64,000 bases of DNA from Setophaga petechia (taxonomy: Eukaryota; Chordata; Aves; Passeriformes; Parulidae): positions 1 through 64,000 of the forward strand of contig JANCRA010000116.1 of the NCBI GenBank assembly GCA_024362935.1, read 5' to 3'. Shown piece by piece: positions 55,070-64,000 of the stretch. The translations under genes and the position numbers were made by a program. The notes beneath the pieces are model-generated. The model was given only the letters and a program-made list of their open reading frames with translations. It did not search any database and was not told the DNA's origin. Position 1 is the first letter of the stretch; each line of letters starts with the position of its first letter.

Positions 55070-55650
55070 GAGCCAGGCCAGGGCTGTTTCCCTGGGATAA
55101 GGGATGGGCTGAGCCATGCCAGGGCTGTTTCCCTGGGATAAGGAATGGGCTGAGCCATGCCAGGGCTGTTTCCGTGGGATACAGGATGGGCTGAGCCAGG
55201 CCAGGGCTGTTTCCCTGGGATATGGGATGGGCTGAGCCATGCCAGGGCTGTTCCCTGGGATACAGGATGGGCTGAGCCAGGCCAGGGCTGTTTCCATGGG
55301 GTACAGGATGGGCTGAGCCATGCCAGGGCTGTTCCCTGGGATATGGGATGGGCTGAGCCCGGCCAGGGCTGTTTCCCTGGGATATGGGATGGGCTGAGCC
55401 ATGCCAGGGCTGTTTCCCTGGGATAAGGGATGGGCTGAGCCATGCCAGGGCTGTTTCCCTGGGATAAGGGATGGGCTGAGCCATGCCAGGGCTGTTTCCA
55501 TGGGATAAGGAATGGGCTGACCCATGCCAGGGCTGTTTCCCTGGGATAAGGGATGGGCTGAGCCATGCCAGGGCTGTTTCATAGGGATAAGGGATGGGCT
55601 GAGCCAGGCCAGGGCTGTTTCCCTGGGATATGGGATGGGCTGAGCCTGGA
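55070..55650. repeat. 41-bp minisatellite, 14 copies
   Basis: Unit GGGATATGGGATGGGCTGAG followed by CCATGCCAGGGCTGTTTCCC and T. Units alternate between CCATGCC and CCAGGCC, and between ATAAGG, ATATGG and ATACAGG. A few units are 2-3 bp shorter (GCTGTTCCC). The minus strand has no stop in any phase, which creates overlapping 290-358-codon frames (54490-55566, 54698-55717, 54858-55733). These are repeat translations and not genes. Confidence 0.97.
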
Positions 55651-56164
55651 CATGGGACCTGCAGAGGGCAGCAAGGCAGCAGAGCCATGGAATGGGCTGG
55701 ATCCCGATGCCCAGCACCAGGATTCAGCTCCAAGAGCTCTTGGAAGGGTATTGGGACTCAGTAACATCCCAAAAAGTTGTGGCCACACCCGTGTCCAGCC
55801 TCAGGTGTGCCATTCCCACCCCTGTGTTCCAAATGGATTCCTCAGCCCCTTCCATGACCCCACATCCCAGTGGGATGGGGCTGGGCAGCCCCTGCTCCCT
55901 TGCACTTGGATTTGAAGCAATGAAATTCATCCCACAGGGAAACATCCTAAAAATTCCTCTCCCCATCTCCACCATCACAGAGATACCTCGGGAAGGTCTC
56001 TCCCAGAAAAAGGAGTGTGGGATGAGGGATCCTGATCCTGATCCAGGATTATCTCCCTGCCCCAGCACCGACACCAGGACACTCAGCCCTGGCACAAACA
56101 TTCCCAGAGCTGACATGGAACAGGTGGAAATTCCCTTTCAGTCTCTGTCCTGGGATTTATCAGC
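55651..56164. other. Unassigned sequence
   Basis: No repeat or exon recognised. GATCCTGATCCTGATCC at about 56028-56044 is a short simple repeat. Confidence 0.4.
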
Positions 56165-56356
56165 GCAGGAGGGTGGGGAGACCTTGGAATGGAATTCCCA
56201 GATTTGCTGTGGCTGTCCCTGGATCCCAGGCAGTGCCCAAGGCCAGGTTGGACACTGGGGCTTGGATCCACCTGGGACAGTGGGAGGTGTCCCTGGGTGG
56301 AACTGGATGGGCTTTAAGGTCTCTCCAATCCAAACCATTCCATGATTCCACAATTC
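56165..56356 (+). mobile_element. CR1 3' end fragment
   Basis: GAATTCCCAGATTTGCTGTG, GCTGTCCCTGGATCCC, GTGCCCAAGGCCAGGTTGGA, CACTGGGGCTTGGATCCACC, GGGACAGTGGGAGGTGTCCC, CTTTAAGGTCTCTCC and CAAACCATTCCATGATTCCA in forward order. It retains the 14-bp segment. A small deletion removes the GCCCATGG part. Confidence 0.96.
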
Positions 56357-56700
56357 CTATGGAATATCCAATGTAGAACCACTGCCCTAGGGGGGCCTGC
56401 AGGAATTTTGCCAGCAGGATCCTGTCCTCTGGCTGCATCCTCACACCTGGAGCAGGAGCATCCCAAAGGGCATTTTTGGGAGCCACATTCCCTGCCTGCT
56501 GCTGGCATTCCCAAAGCAGGTCCCTGCAGGATCCTGAAAGTCTCTGCTCAGAACTTTAGAGAGAGCACAGAGGGTCTGGAAACCCTGGCTGGAAGTGGGA
56601 ACGTTCCCTAATTCCCCGAGCTCATCCCTGTGTGGGGAAAGTGGGATTGGGCCATGCACAGAAGGATCAGATCCTACAAACACCTCAGACTTGGGGATAA
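56357..56700. other. Unassigned sequence
   Basis: No repeat or exon recognised. Confidence 0.4.
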
Positions 56701-57115
56701 TTTCATGGGATCATGGAATGGTTTGGGTTATAAAAGGACCCTAAAGGCCCCATTCCACCCTGCCATGGGCAGGGACACCTCCCACTGTCCCAGGTGGATC
56801 CAAGCCCCAGTGTCCAACCTGGCCTTGGGCACTGCCAGGGATCCAGGGGCAGCCACAGCAAATCTGGGAATTCCAGCCCAGGCAGGAATTCCTTGCCAAG
56901 ATCCCAGCCCAATCTCCCCTTTCCCAGTGGGAGCCATTCCCTGGGTGCTGTCCCTCTGTCCCTTGTCCCCAGTCCCTCTGCAGCTCTCCTGGAGCCCCTT
57001 CAGGGACTCTGAGGATTCCCTGGAATTTTCCCTTCTCCAGGGGAACATTCCCAGCTCTCCCAGCCTTTCCCCATGGGAAAGGTGTTCGAGCCCTCTAATC
57101 CTTTCCCATCATTCA
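56701..57115 (-). mobile_element. Longest single CR1 3' copy
   Basis: TTCATGGGATCATGGAATGG, TAAAAGGACCCTAAAGGCCC, CAAGCCCCAGTGTCCAACCT (full subtype), AGCAAATCTGGGAATTCC, TGGGAGCCATTCCCTGGGTG and CTTCTCCAGGGGAACATTCC. It then continues past the composite junction point with CTCTCCCAGCCTTTCC and AGGTGTTCGAGCCCTCTAAT. This shows what the uninterrupted element looks like where the composite dimers break. Confidence 0.97.
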
Positions 57116-57564
57116 CATTTTCCCTTGGAAAAACCCTGGTGTAAAGAGGTTTGTCCCATTTTTCCCAACCTCTATGCTCAAGGTCACTCGTGGATCCTCA
57201 GGTGGACAAATCCAGCCTCAAATTCCCAACCTACAGCTGCTCTTGGTCTTCTGGGAGAAAATGGGAGATCAAAGAGCTGCCATGGAGTGAACACAGCACC
57301 TCTGATCCCACACCTGACCCGTGTGGGATTCCAGGCAGGAACAGCATTCCCAGACCCACCAAAGCCACACAGCCACAGCCCAGCCCAGGGAATCCCGGCT
57401 TGGGCAGCCTGGACTTCATGGCAACTCTAAAACCTGGTTTTGAGCTGGCTTGGAGAGGTTTTCCTTTAAAATAAAGTAAGGAACTCAGAGAAATTTGGAG
57501 AATTTTGGAGCAATCTGAATTCTCACAGCTCCCCTGGCAAAACAGAGGTGTTGGACACATGGAA
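57116..57564. other. Unassigned sequence
   Basis: No repeat or exon recognised. Confidence 0.4.
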
Positions 57565-57705
57565 CATGAAGTGTCTTGGATTGGAAGGATTAAAGCCTGG
57601 TTTATCCCACCCCTGCCATGGCACACATCCCAACATCCCAGGGTGCTCCAAACCCCATCCAGCCTGACCTTGGACACTCCCAGGAGTGAGGCAGCCACAA
57701 CATCT
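57565..57705 (-). mobile_element. CR1 3' end fragment, diverged
   Basis: GAAGTGTCTTGGATTGGAAG, CACCCCTGCCATGGCACACA, ATCCCAGGGTGCTCCAAACC, CCATCCAGCCTGACCTTGGA and CACTCCCAGGAGTGAGGCAG are in CR1 order on the minus strand. Confidence 0.88.
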
Positions 57706-57819
57706 CCCAGAAAACAGCTCCTCCAAAGGGTTCAGATCCAGAGTTACCTGAGGATGGGTCACGTCACGAGGCTGGGAGAAGGAAAAATGGAATGGGATCT
57801 CCAGAGGCGGATTTTGGAG

Positions 57820-57965
57820 GTAGATGATTTTGGAATTTTGGGGATGAAGAATTCTGGGGATGGGAAAATGATCCATAGGAGATGGGGAAATGATCCACAG
57901 GAAATGGGGGATTTTGGGGATGTGGAATTTTGGGGATGGGACAATGATCCACAGGAGATGGTGGA
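57820..57965. repeat. ~19/38-bp minisatellite, left segment
   Basis: Units of GGAATTTTGGGGATG and GGGACAATGATCCACAGGAG with ATGGGGAAATGATCCAYAGG variants, about four to six in all. The same family continues at 58566-59065. Confidence 0.92.
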
Positions 57966-58565
57966 TTTCTCCTTGGTGATTTCTCCACCACCAGGATGGA
58001 TGAGGGAAATCTGGGATGAGTTTGTGTCCTGGATTATTAAAAGGAAGATGACTTAAGGAATTATTTTTTTAGGGAAGCACAGAGAAATTATTCTCGAGGC
58101 AGCTCAATAATTTTATCCAAAACCAGGATTGGGCTTGGTCCCATCCCACAAACTCTCTCAGGAAGTGAAATCTGGATCCTGCAGGAATCCTTACCCCAGA
58201 GGTGAAAGGCAGAGCAGGAATGAATGTCTGGGAGTCAGAAAAATTCCAAGTGGAACAGACAGTGATGAAGCAGGGAAGCGATGGATTCTCCTGATTTCTT
58301 CAAGATGGGAATTTTCCCTGGGAAACTCCTATGGAATTCCTGCAGCAAGGCAGAACACAGGTAAAAAGCTAAACCAGATCCATCCCTGATCCCGGGAAAA
58401 AATCCACATAAAGCTGGGGATGGCTCAGAACCCAGCAGGAGAGATGGGAAAGGGGAGCAGTTCCCAAATAAACTCAGTTTGGAGGGAATCATTGGATAAC
58501 CCAGAGTGGAAAGGACCTGCAGTGGTCACTGCACTCCATCAGCTGCCCTGGAAGGGACAAGGACC
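57966..58565. other. Sequence separating two segments of one minisatellite
   Basis: About 600 bp without the array unit. No CR1 end or exon recognised. It is either an insertion into the array or the arms are independent expansions. Confidence 0.5.
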
Positions 58566-59065
58566 CACAGAAAACGGGGAATTCTGGGAATGGGGCAATG
58601 ATCCAAAGGAGATGGAACAATGATCCACAGGAAATGGGGAATTTTGGGATGGGACAATGGTCCACAGCAAATGGGGGAATGATCTACAAGAGATGGGGAA
58701 TTCAGGGAATGGGGAATTTTGGGATAGCACAATGATCCACAGGAGATGGGGAATTTTGGGATAGGACAGTGATCTGCAGGAGATGGGGAATTTTTGGGAT
58801 AGGACAGTGATCTGCAGGAGATGGGGAATTTTGGGGATGAAGAATTCTGGGTATGGGACAATGATCCATAGGAGATGCAGAAATGATCCACAGGAAATGG
58901 GGAATTTTGGGAGTGTTGAATTTTGGGGATGGGACAACGATCCACAGGAGATGGAGAAATGATCTACAGGAGATGGGGAATTCTGAGAATGGGACAATGA
59001 TCCACAGGAGATAGGAAATTTTAGGGATGGGACAATGACCCACAGGAGATGGGGAATTTTGGGGA
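58566..59065. repeat. ~19/38-bp minisatellite, right segment
   Basis: Compound units of AATGATCCACAGGAGATGGG and GAATTTTGGGGATGGGAC, with AGTGATCTGCAGG, GGGATAGGAC and GATGAAGAATTCTGG variants, about 16 in all. A block of GATGAAGAATTCTGGG...AATGATCCATAGGAGATG.. AATGATCCACAGGAAATGGG matches the left segment in the same order (57842-57910 versus 58837-58902). Minus-strand frames read Pro-Ile-Ser-Cys-Gly-Ser strings. Confidence 0.94.
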
Positions 59066-59493
59066 TGAGTGGGACAAAGACATTCATTAATTAATTCCCC
59101 CTGGGGGTCTCCAAGGCTGTATCAGCAGTACCTGACAATGGCTCTTCCTGAGACTCCAGGGGTGGCTCAGACAATTCCAACATTCCAGATGCTGCAATCC
59201 CTAATTAATTGATCCCAAGGGCCTTCCCTATAAATCAGCCTCCCCAATCTCGAACAGCAGGACGGCTCTGGGGGCTCTCTGGATCCATTTTTCCTGCTTT
59301 TCCATGGACAAACACTGGTTAATTTTCTAGGAGTAACCTGATCCACCAATTTCCTCACTCCAGATTTGTCCAGAGGCCCCTTTCCCGCCCCATGGAGCGC
59401 ATCCACCCAGGGATGAATGTCCAGCAGAGGAAATGTTCTGCTTTATTAATAGACGCAATAATGGCCTAATGAGGCTCCTGCAAAAGCCATTCT

Positions 59494-59531
59494 GCTGCTC
59501 CTGGGTTTAAATAAACCCCGGCAGGAGCAGC
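59494..59531. other. Short imperfect hairpin
   Basis: GCTGCTCCTG at the left pairs with CAGGAGCAGC at the right, and the inner GGGTTTA pairs with TAAACCC, with a four-base bulge on one side. It is too short for a typical microRNA precursor. Possibly fortuitous. Confidence 0.5.
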
Positions 59532-59585
59532 TCTGGCCCAGCCAGAGGCGGAGCTCGGGAATGGGAACCGCCGGAGTGTCCGGCC

Positions 59586-59600
59586 CTGTGACGTGACGGG
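59586..59600 (+). promoter_or_regulatory. CRE-like site
   Basis: TGTGACGTGACGGG contains TGACGTGA, one base from the palindromic CREB/ATF site TGACGTCA, inside a local CpG cluster. Candidate only. Confidence 0.25.
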
Positions 59601-60245
59601 AGCCCAGGACACCCACGACATCCTCCCCTGGGACTGGGATGAGGCTTTGTGGTCAAGCCCAGCCCTTGGAGTGAGCCAGGCTTAACCCACAGCGCTGCCA
59701 GTGCTTCCCAAGCCCTCACTTTCCCAACCTTTTCTCTCCTTCCCGAGTATTGTCCAGGCCGCAGCATCGGGAGAGAAGATCCCGCTTCGCATGGATTGTC
59801 CCTTCCTGGATTGTCCCTTCCTGGGCAGACAAGGGACAACTGCAGGTCCCTTCCACTCCAAATTATCCAATTATTCCCCCCAAACTGAGTTTATTTAGGA
59901 GCTGCTCCCTTTTCCTGTCTCTCCTGCTCGGTTCTGAGCCATCCTCAACTTTGTGTGGATGAACTCCACTGTTTTCCCAGGATCAGGGATGGCTCTGGTT
60001 TAACCCGACACAAATGTGTGTTTATGTGGGAAAATGCTTCTTCCACACAGGAATTGTGTGGGACACACATCCCACCTGGATTTACCTGGGGGCTACGGAA
60101 TAATCTTGGTGCTCCACCAGGCCAGCTCCTAGACTGGGCCTAAGGTTTAGCCAGGAAAGGTTTCCATCTCTACTTCCCTAATTTTTCCAAGCTTTCCTGG
60201 AATAATTTGAGTTGGAAGGGGATTATCTGGTCCGGCCTCCAAATT

Positions 60246-60965
60246 CACAGAATCCTGGCATCACTGAGGTTGGAAAATCCCTCCAGGATCATCGAGTCCA
60301 AGCTGTGCCCACTCCTCACTTTGTCACTGAGTGCCACATCCAGGAATTCCTTGGACACCTCCAGGAATGGGGACTCCAAACCTCCCTGGGTACTTCCAAG
60401 GCCTGACCACCCTTTCCATGAGGAAATTCCTGCTGATGTCCAGCCTGAGCCTCCCCTGGCACAGCCTGAGGCCATTCCCTCTTTTCCTGTTATTCCCTGG
60501 GATCAGATCCCAACTCCCACCTGGTTCCAACCTTTCATGGAGCTGTGCAGAGCCACAAGGGCCCAACCTGAGCCTCCTTTGCTCCAGGCTGAGCCCCTGC
60601 CCAGCTCCTCAGGGATTCTGCAGCCCCTGCCCAGCTCCTCAGGGATTCTGCAGCCCCTGCCCAGCTCCTCAGGGATTCTGCAGCCCCTGCCCAGCTCCTC
60701 AGGGATTCTGCAGCCCCTGCCCAGCTCCTCAGGGATTCTGCAGCCCCTGCCCAGCTCCCTCAGGGATTCTGCAGCCCCTGCCCAGCTCCTCAGGGATTCT
60801 GCAGCCCCTGCCCAGCTCCTCAGGGATTCTCCAGCCCCTGCCCAGCTCCATTCCCTGCCTTGGCCATGCTCCAGCCCCTCCACGTCCTGCACTGAGTGAC
60901 CCAGAACTGGACTCAGCCCTCAGCAGTGCCCAGCACAGAGGGACAATCTCTTCCCAGATCCTGCT
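60246..60965 (-). mobile_element. CR1-type LINE 3' end with internal minisatellite
   Basis: On the minus strand the order is CTGTGCTGGGCACTGC, CAGTTCTGGGTCACTCAGTG, GGAATGGAGCTGGGCAGGGG, a block of 30-bp repeats, GGAGCAAAGGAGGCTCAGG, AACAGGAAAAGAGGGAATGG, CCAGGGGAGGCTCAGGCTGG, AGGTGTCCAAGGAATTCCTG and TCCTGGAGGGATTTTCCAAC...GATTCTG. It is the longest CR1-type piece in the window and shares its minisatellite with the forward copy at 12595-13119. Confidence 0.88.
60601..60853. repeat. 30-bp minisatellite inside CR1, eight copies
   Basis: CCAGCTCCTCAGGGATTCTG followed by CAGCCCCTGC repeats at 60601, 60631, 60661, 60691, 60721, 60751 (31 bp, one extra C), 60782 and 60812. A partial copy starts at 60842. 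Most copies are identical. It is the reverse complement of the unit at 12621-12785. Confidence 0.97.
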
Positions 60966-61588
60966 GGACACCATTCCCATTCCAAGTGCCCACCTGGGCT
61001 GACGTTCACAGATCCCAGGATATTCCCTTTTTCTCCCTGCACATTCCTGGCCGTGCTCAGAGTCAGGAATTCACTACAGCAGGACACCAGAGACACTCCT
61101 GCATTTCATGGATACCCAAGGAGCACATCCCAGTTTTTTGGGGTCATTCCCTGCAATCCCCCCCTCCCCAAGCACATCCCAAAAATCACCTTTCCCTCCC
61201 AAGCCAAGCAACTCTGTGAGGCTGTAATTGGGCAAATATTGTTCAAGGAAAAGGGATCTGGGAATGTAGACTAAACACGGCTCCCATGCCAGAGAAAACT
61301 GCTCCTCACCCTGGAAAAGGAGCTCTCATTCCATAACAAACGCTCCAGCTCGATACCTCAGGACAAATATACAGAAATATAGATCCCATCTACATTTATA
61401 ATGGAGGGAAAAACAGCATGGAAAGGTCTGATCCAGCTTCCAGCACCGGAAAACAAAAGACATCCATTGGTTTCCAGTTCGTGTTACATTTCCATGTCCT
61501 CCATCCACTGGAGGAGGACATGGAAGTGTAACAAGAAATGGAAGATGCTGGGAAGGTCATTTGGAAGATGGGGTTTGATAATTAAGAG
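60966..61588. other. Unassigned sequence
   Basis: No repeat or exon recognised. A short inverted match (CATTTCCATGTCCTCC / GGAGGACATGGAAGTG) at about 61488-61528 could form a small hairpin around TCCACTGGA. Confidence 0.45.
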
Positions 61589-62005
61589 GGAATTTTCAAC
61601 TATTTAAAGGGAATTTTTTGACTATTGAAGGGGAATTTTTGACTACCAAAAGGAAATTTTCAGTCACCAGAAAAAGGAATTTTCCAACTACAAAAAAAGG
61701 GGAATTTTCCCACTACCAGAAAAGGGGAATTTTCCGACTACCAAAAAAGGGGGGAATTTTTCGACTACCAAAAAAAAAGGGGGAATTTTCCGACTACCAA
61801 AAAAAAGGGGGAATTTTTCCACTACCAAAAAAGGGGGGAATTTTCTGACTACCAAAAAAAAGGGGAATTTTTCCACTACCAAAAAAGGGGAATTTTCTGA
61901 CTACCAAAAAAGGGGGGGATTTTCTGACTACCAAAAAAAGGGGTGAATTTTCCAACTACCAATAAAAGGGGAATTTTTCCCACTACCAAAAAAGAGGAAT
62001 TTTCT
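61589..62005. repeat. ~26-bp minisatellite with variable A and G runs
   Basis: Unit GGGGAATTTTCCGACTACCA followed by AAAAA, repeated about 16 times. Copies differ mainly in the length of the A run (5-9) and the G run (2-7) and in CGACT/CAACT/CCACT/TGACT. The left four copies are more diverged (GACTATTGAAGG, AGTCACCAG). Confidence 0.96.
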
Positions 62006-62314
62006 CAGTGTGAGTGAATGGATTACTTAAGCTGCTGCCTGGAATCCTTGGGGAATGTTCAGGTTTGAAGTCCCAGGGATAAATTGGGAATTTAAGGATG
62101 TGACCAGAGGAGAGGATTGTCCTGCTCTGCTCTGGGGCAGCTTTGGGCAGCACCACCCAAGAAAGGTCCAAAACTCTTGGAGAGCTTCCAAAGGAGGGAC
62201 AGGAGGATGGGGAAGGGTCTGGAGGAGCCACACGAGGAGTGGATGAGGGCACAGGGAATGTTCAGCTGGAGAAACCCGAGGGAGATCCATTGGGATCTGC
62301 AGCTCCCATCTCTG
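62006..62314. other. Unassigned sequence
   Basis: No repeat or exon recognised. Confidence 0.4.
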
Positions 62315-62585
62315 CTCCTTGTGACAGGATCCAGGGAATGGCTGGAGCTGCTCCAGGCAGGGTTAGGTTGGAAACCAGGAAAAAATTCCTCATCCAGAGG
62401 GTTCTGCTCATTCAAACACCTTTCCAGGGAATGGCCACATTCCCAAAGCTGCCAGAGCTCCAGGAATGTTTGGACAACGCCCCCATGGACAGGGTGGGAT
62501 TGTTGGGATCTCCTGGGCAGGGAAGGAGTTGGATCCATGATCCCTGTGGGTCCCTTCCCGCTCAGGATATTCCAGGATTTTTTAC
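62315..62585 (+). mobile_element. CR1-type 3' end, diverged
   Basis: TTGTGACAGGATCCAGGGAA, GGGTTAGGTTGGAAACCAGG, AAAAAATTCCTCATCCAGAG, AAGCTGCCAGAGCTCCAGGA, ATGTTTGGACAACGCC, CATGGACAGGGTGGGATTGT and GGGTCCCTTCCCGCTCAGGA, then TATTCCAGGATTTT, keep the order of a CR1 3' end of an older subfamily. Confidence 0.82.
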
Positions 62586-62767
62586 CTTGAGGGAATTTCA
62601 CATCACCTCTCCATGTCTGGGAATTCCACACTGACCAAGACCTTTCCTGGGGTCTCCATCGTGAGGACCTGGCCCTGTGTCCTCTCGGATCTTCCCGGTC
62701 TCTGGGAAGCTCAAGCCAACATGGAAGGACCAAATTCCTGATTTTCACATGGATAACCAATAGCATT

Positions 62768-62838
62768 CCTGCCCATGGCAGGGGCAGCTGGAATTAGGGG
62801 ATTTTTAAGGTCCCTTCCAGCTCATTCCCTGTTTTTAT
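62768..62838 (+). mobile_element. Short CR1 3' terminus
   Basis: CCTGCCCATGGCAGGGGCAG, CTGGAATTAGGGGATTTTTA, AGGTCCCTTCCAGCTCATTC is the last ~70 bp of a forward CR1. The terminal repeat is degenerate. Confidence 0.75.
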
Positions 62839-63477
62839 GAGGATGATTCCATGAAAACCTCAGGAACCTCCTGAGAAACCACCCCCAGGAACAAACACGG
62901 AGCCTCACGGGGATGTTGCAGCCTAACCCACACAATATTCCCTAATTTTGGGTCTCTCCACTGCAGATTATTCCCAAAAAATCCACACAAATCCACCAAG
63001 ACTCCAGGCACAGCCTCCAAGCTTCCCTGACCCTCCCTTTCCCACATTTTTCCATGCAAACCTTTCTCATTTGCGTTTTATCCCATCAAAAATCCCACGT
63101 CAGCTGTTAAATAAATAATCAGGGAAATGATCCAAGTCAGGATTTTGGTGTAATCATCTCTTGCAAAGGGAAATTTTCATTTGTAGCCTGGGATAAATCA
63201 AAATCCTTCATTCTGAGAGCTGGGGGAGAGCTTGAAAAGGGAATATTTGCCAGAAATCCATTTGCTATTCCAGCACTTTACATCCTGCTTGCTGTCACAG
63301 TTTATCATTTTTAAAATTCCAGATCAAGCACCGAGGCCGTCCAGGTACTCTGAGTTATTACCCCAACACTTTGGAAGATTTATCAGGATTTATTTTAGGG
63401 CTTCATCCAGTTTTTCTCAGGATGCCAGCAGGGAATTGGATGCACGGAGAATTCCGAGCTAAAATTGGAATGTGAAT
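62839..63477. other. Unassigned sequence
   Basis: No repeat or exon recognised. Confidence 0.4.
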
Positions 63478-63810
63478 CCTCCATGGAATGGTTTGGGTTG
63501 GAAGGGAGCTTAAATCCCATCCCATTCCAACTCCATCCATGTTCAGGGACACCTCCCACTGTCCCAGGTGGATCCAGCCTGGCCTTGGGCACTGCCAGGG
63601 ATCCAGGGGCAGCCACAGCAAATCTGGGAATTCCAGCCCAGCCAGGAATTCCTTGCCAAGATCCCAGCCCAATCTCCCCTTTCCCAGTGGGAGCCATTCC
63701 CTGGGTGCTGTCCCTCTGTCCCTTGTCCCCAGTCCCTCTGCAGCTCTCCTGGAGCCCCTGCAGGCCCTGCCAGGGGCTCTGAGCTCTGCCTGGATTTTTC
63801 CCTTCTAGAA
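63478..63810 (-). mobile_element. CR1 3' end, young deletion subtype
   Basis: CTCCATGGAATGGTTTGGGT, TGTTCAGGGACACCTCCCAC, AGGTGGATCCAGCCTGGCC, AGCCAGGAATTCCTTGCC, TGGGAGCCATTCCCTGGGTG and GAGCCCCTGCAGGCCCTGCC run in order. By eye about two mismatches separate it from 51602-51835, so it is recent. It ends at CTTCTAGAATATTCTATTTT. Confidence 0.97.
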
Positions 63811-64000
63811 TATTCTATTTTATTCAATTTTATTCTATTCCAAGGCACCTTCCATGTTTTAATTCCAGCCAAGACCAGAGCACGGGGTCCATCAGGGCTC
63901 CTAAAATGTTCTGGAGAAAAACTCTGCCAAGAAACCACCTGGAAATCCTTCCATTTCTCCCAGTTCTCTCCTTTCTATAATTCTTGTAAATGTTATTTAA
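63811..64000. other. Window edge, unassigned
   Basis: A short TATTCTATTTTATTC-type simple repeat at about 63811-63841, then ordinary sequence to the window end. Nothing recognised. Confidence 0.4.

Larger units (their letters stand above)
59066..60245. other. Single-copy-like, with CpG and hairpin features
   Basis: About 1.2 kb without CR1 or arrays. AT-rich ATTAATTAATTCCCC occurs near 59085. A CpG cluster lies at about 59518-59610, with TGACGTGACG at 59589-59598. A small hairpin sits at 59494-59531. No exon recognised. Confidence 0.45.

Noticed and set aside
54490..55733. Overlapping 291-, 339- and 358-codon frames on the minus strand
   Set aside because: All three phases of a stop-free 41-bp minisatellite are open, so they cannot all be genes, and none has a non-repeat domain.
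1..64000. CRISPR array
   Set aside because: The tandem repeats have no constant-repeat/unique-spacer alternation, and the sequence is eukaryotic.
1..64000. Endogenous retrovirus or LTR element
   Set aside because: I saw no paired long terminal repeats, primer-binding site or reverse-transcriptase, protease or integrase motifs in any frame.
1..64000. tRNA, rRNA or snRNA genes
   Set aside because: No cloverleaf with B-box-like GGTTCGAATCC, no rRNA core sequence and no snRNA hallmark was found by eye. A covariance-model scan would be decisive.

Overview
This window looks like vertebrate nuclear DNA from a bird, most likely a passerine. The main evidence is about thirty fragments of the avian CR1 (chicken repeat 1) LINE. 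They are recognisable by their conserved 3' end (AACCATTCCATGATT-type terminus, or its reverse complement GAATCATGGAATGGTTTGGG) and by the usual severe 5' truncation. There are no operons, ribosome binding sites, bacterial genes, tRNA or rRNA genes, CRISPR arrays or virus genes. I found no protein-coding exon I can defend. All long open frames are either translations of stop-free tandem repeats or translations of CR1 3' ends. The density of minisatellites and the recurrent GGAATTCC/CCCATCCC-like composition suggest a repeat-rich microchromosomal or subtelomeric intergenic or intronic segment; this is inference.

Layout. 0-8.5 kb: two CR1 ends, a six-copy ~216-bp array (2.2-3.5 kb), an AT-rich block with a large pentanucleotide palindrome (4.1-5.8 kb), a ~330-bp-arm inverted repeat holding a 20-bp minisatellite (6.0-7.0 kb), and a 58-bp array (7.85-8.18 kb). 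8.5-15 kb: a seven-copy ~345-bp satellite (9.1-11.5 kb) and a CR1 end that contains a 30-bp minisatellite (12.6-13.1 kb). 15-26 kb: two overlapping inverted duplications (17.0-18.3 kb), a 254-bp array (19.5-20.2 kb) and a 176/197-bp array with higher-order structure (23.95-25.7 kb). 26-33 kb: a composite CR1 dimer, a relatively repeat-free stretch with candidate regulatory motifs (26.9-28.7 kb), a cluster of CR1 ends, a CCCAT microsatellite grown inside CR1, and a 3 x 192-bp array. 33-43 kb: a 42-bp array (33.8-34.9 kb), a second composite CR1 dimer (36.9-37.5 kb), an A-rich low-complexity tract (41 kb) and a ~90-bp array (41.85-42.45 kb). 43-52 kb: an AT-rich homeodomain-motif stretch (43.9-44.3 kb), a 31-bp array (47.5-48.3 kb), a 34-bp array (49.5-50.1 kb) and a third composite CR1 dimer (51.5-52.0 kb). 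52-64 kb: a CpG-rich segment (52.64-53.0 kb), a 41-bp array (55.1-55.65 kb), a split ~38-bp array (57.8-59.1 kb), a second minisatellite-bearing CR1 (60.2-61.0 kb), a poly-A/poly-G-rich 26-bp array (61.6-62.0 kb) and a young CR1 copy at the right edge.

No genes cooperate here. What the window shows is repeat biology: one young CR1 subfamily with near-identical copies and a diagnostic 14-bp indel, three CR1 dimers sharing one junction, two CR1 copies 48 kb apart that carry the same internal minisatellite, several inverted duplications, and about twenty separate tandem arrays. I did not find a new enzyme, defence or signalling system. The composite and minisatellite-bearing CR1 elements and the inverted duplications are the most worthwhile leads.
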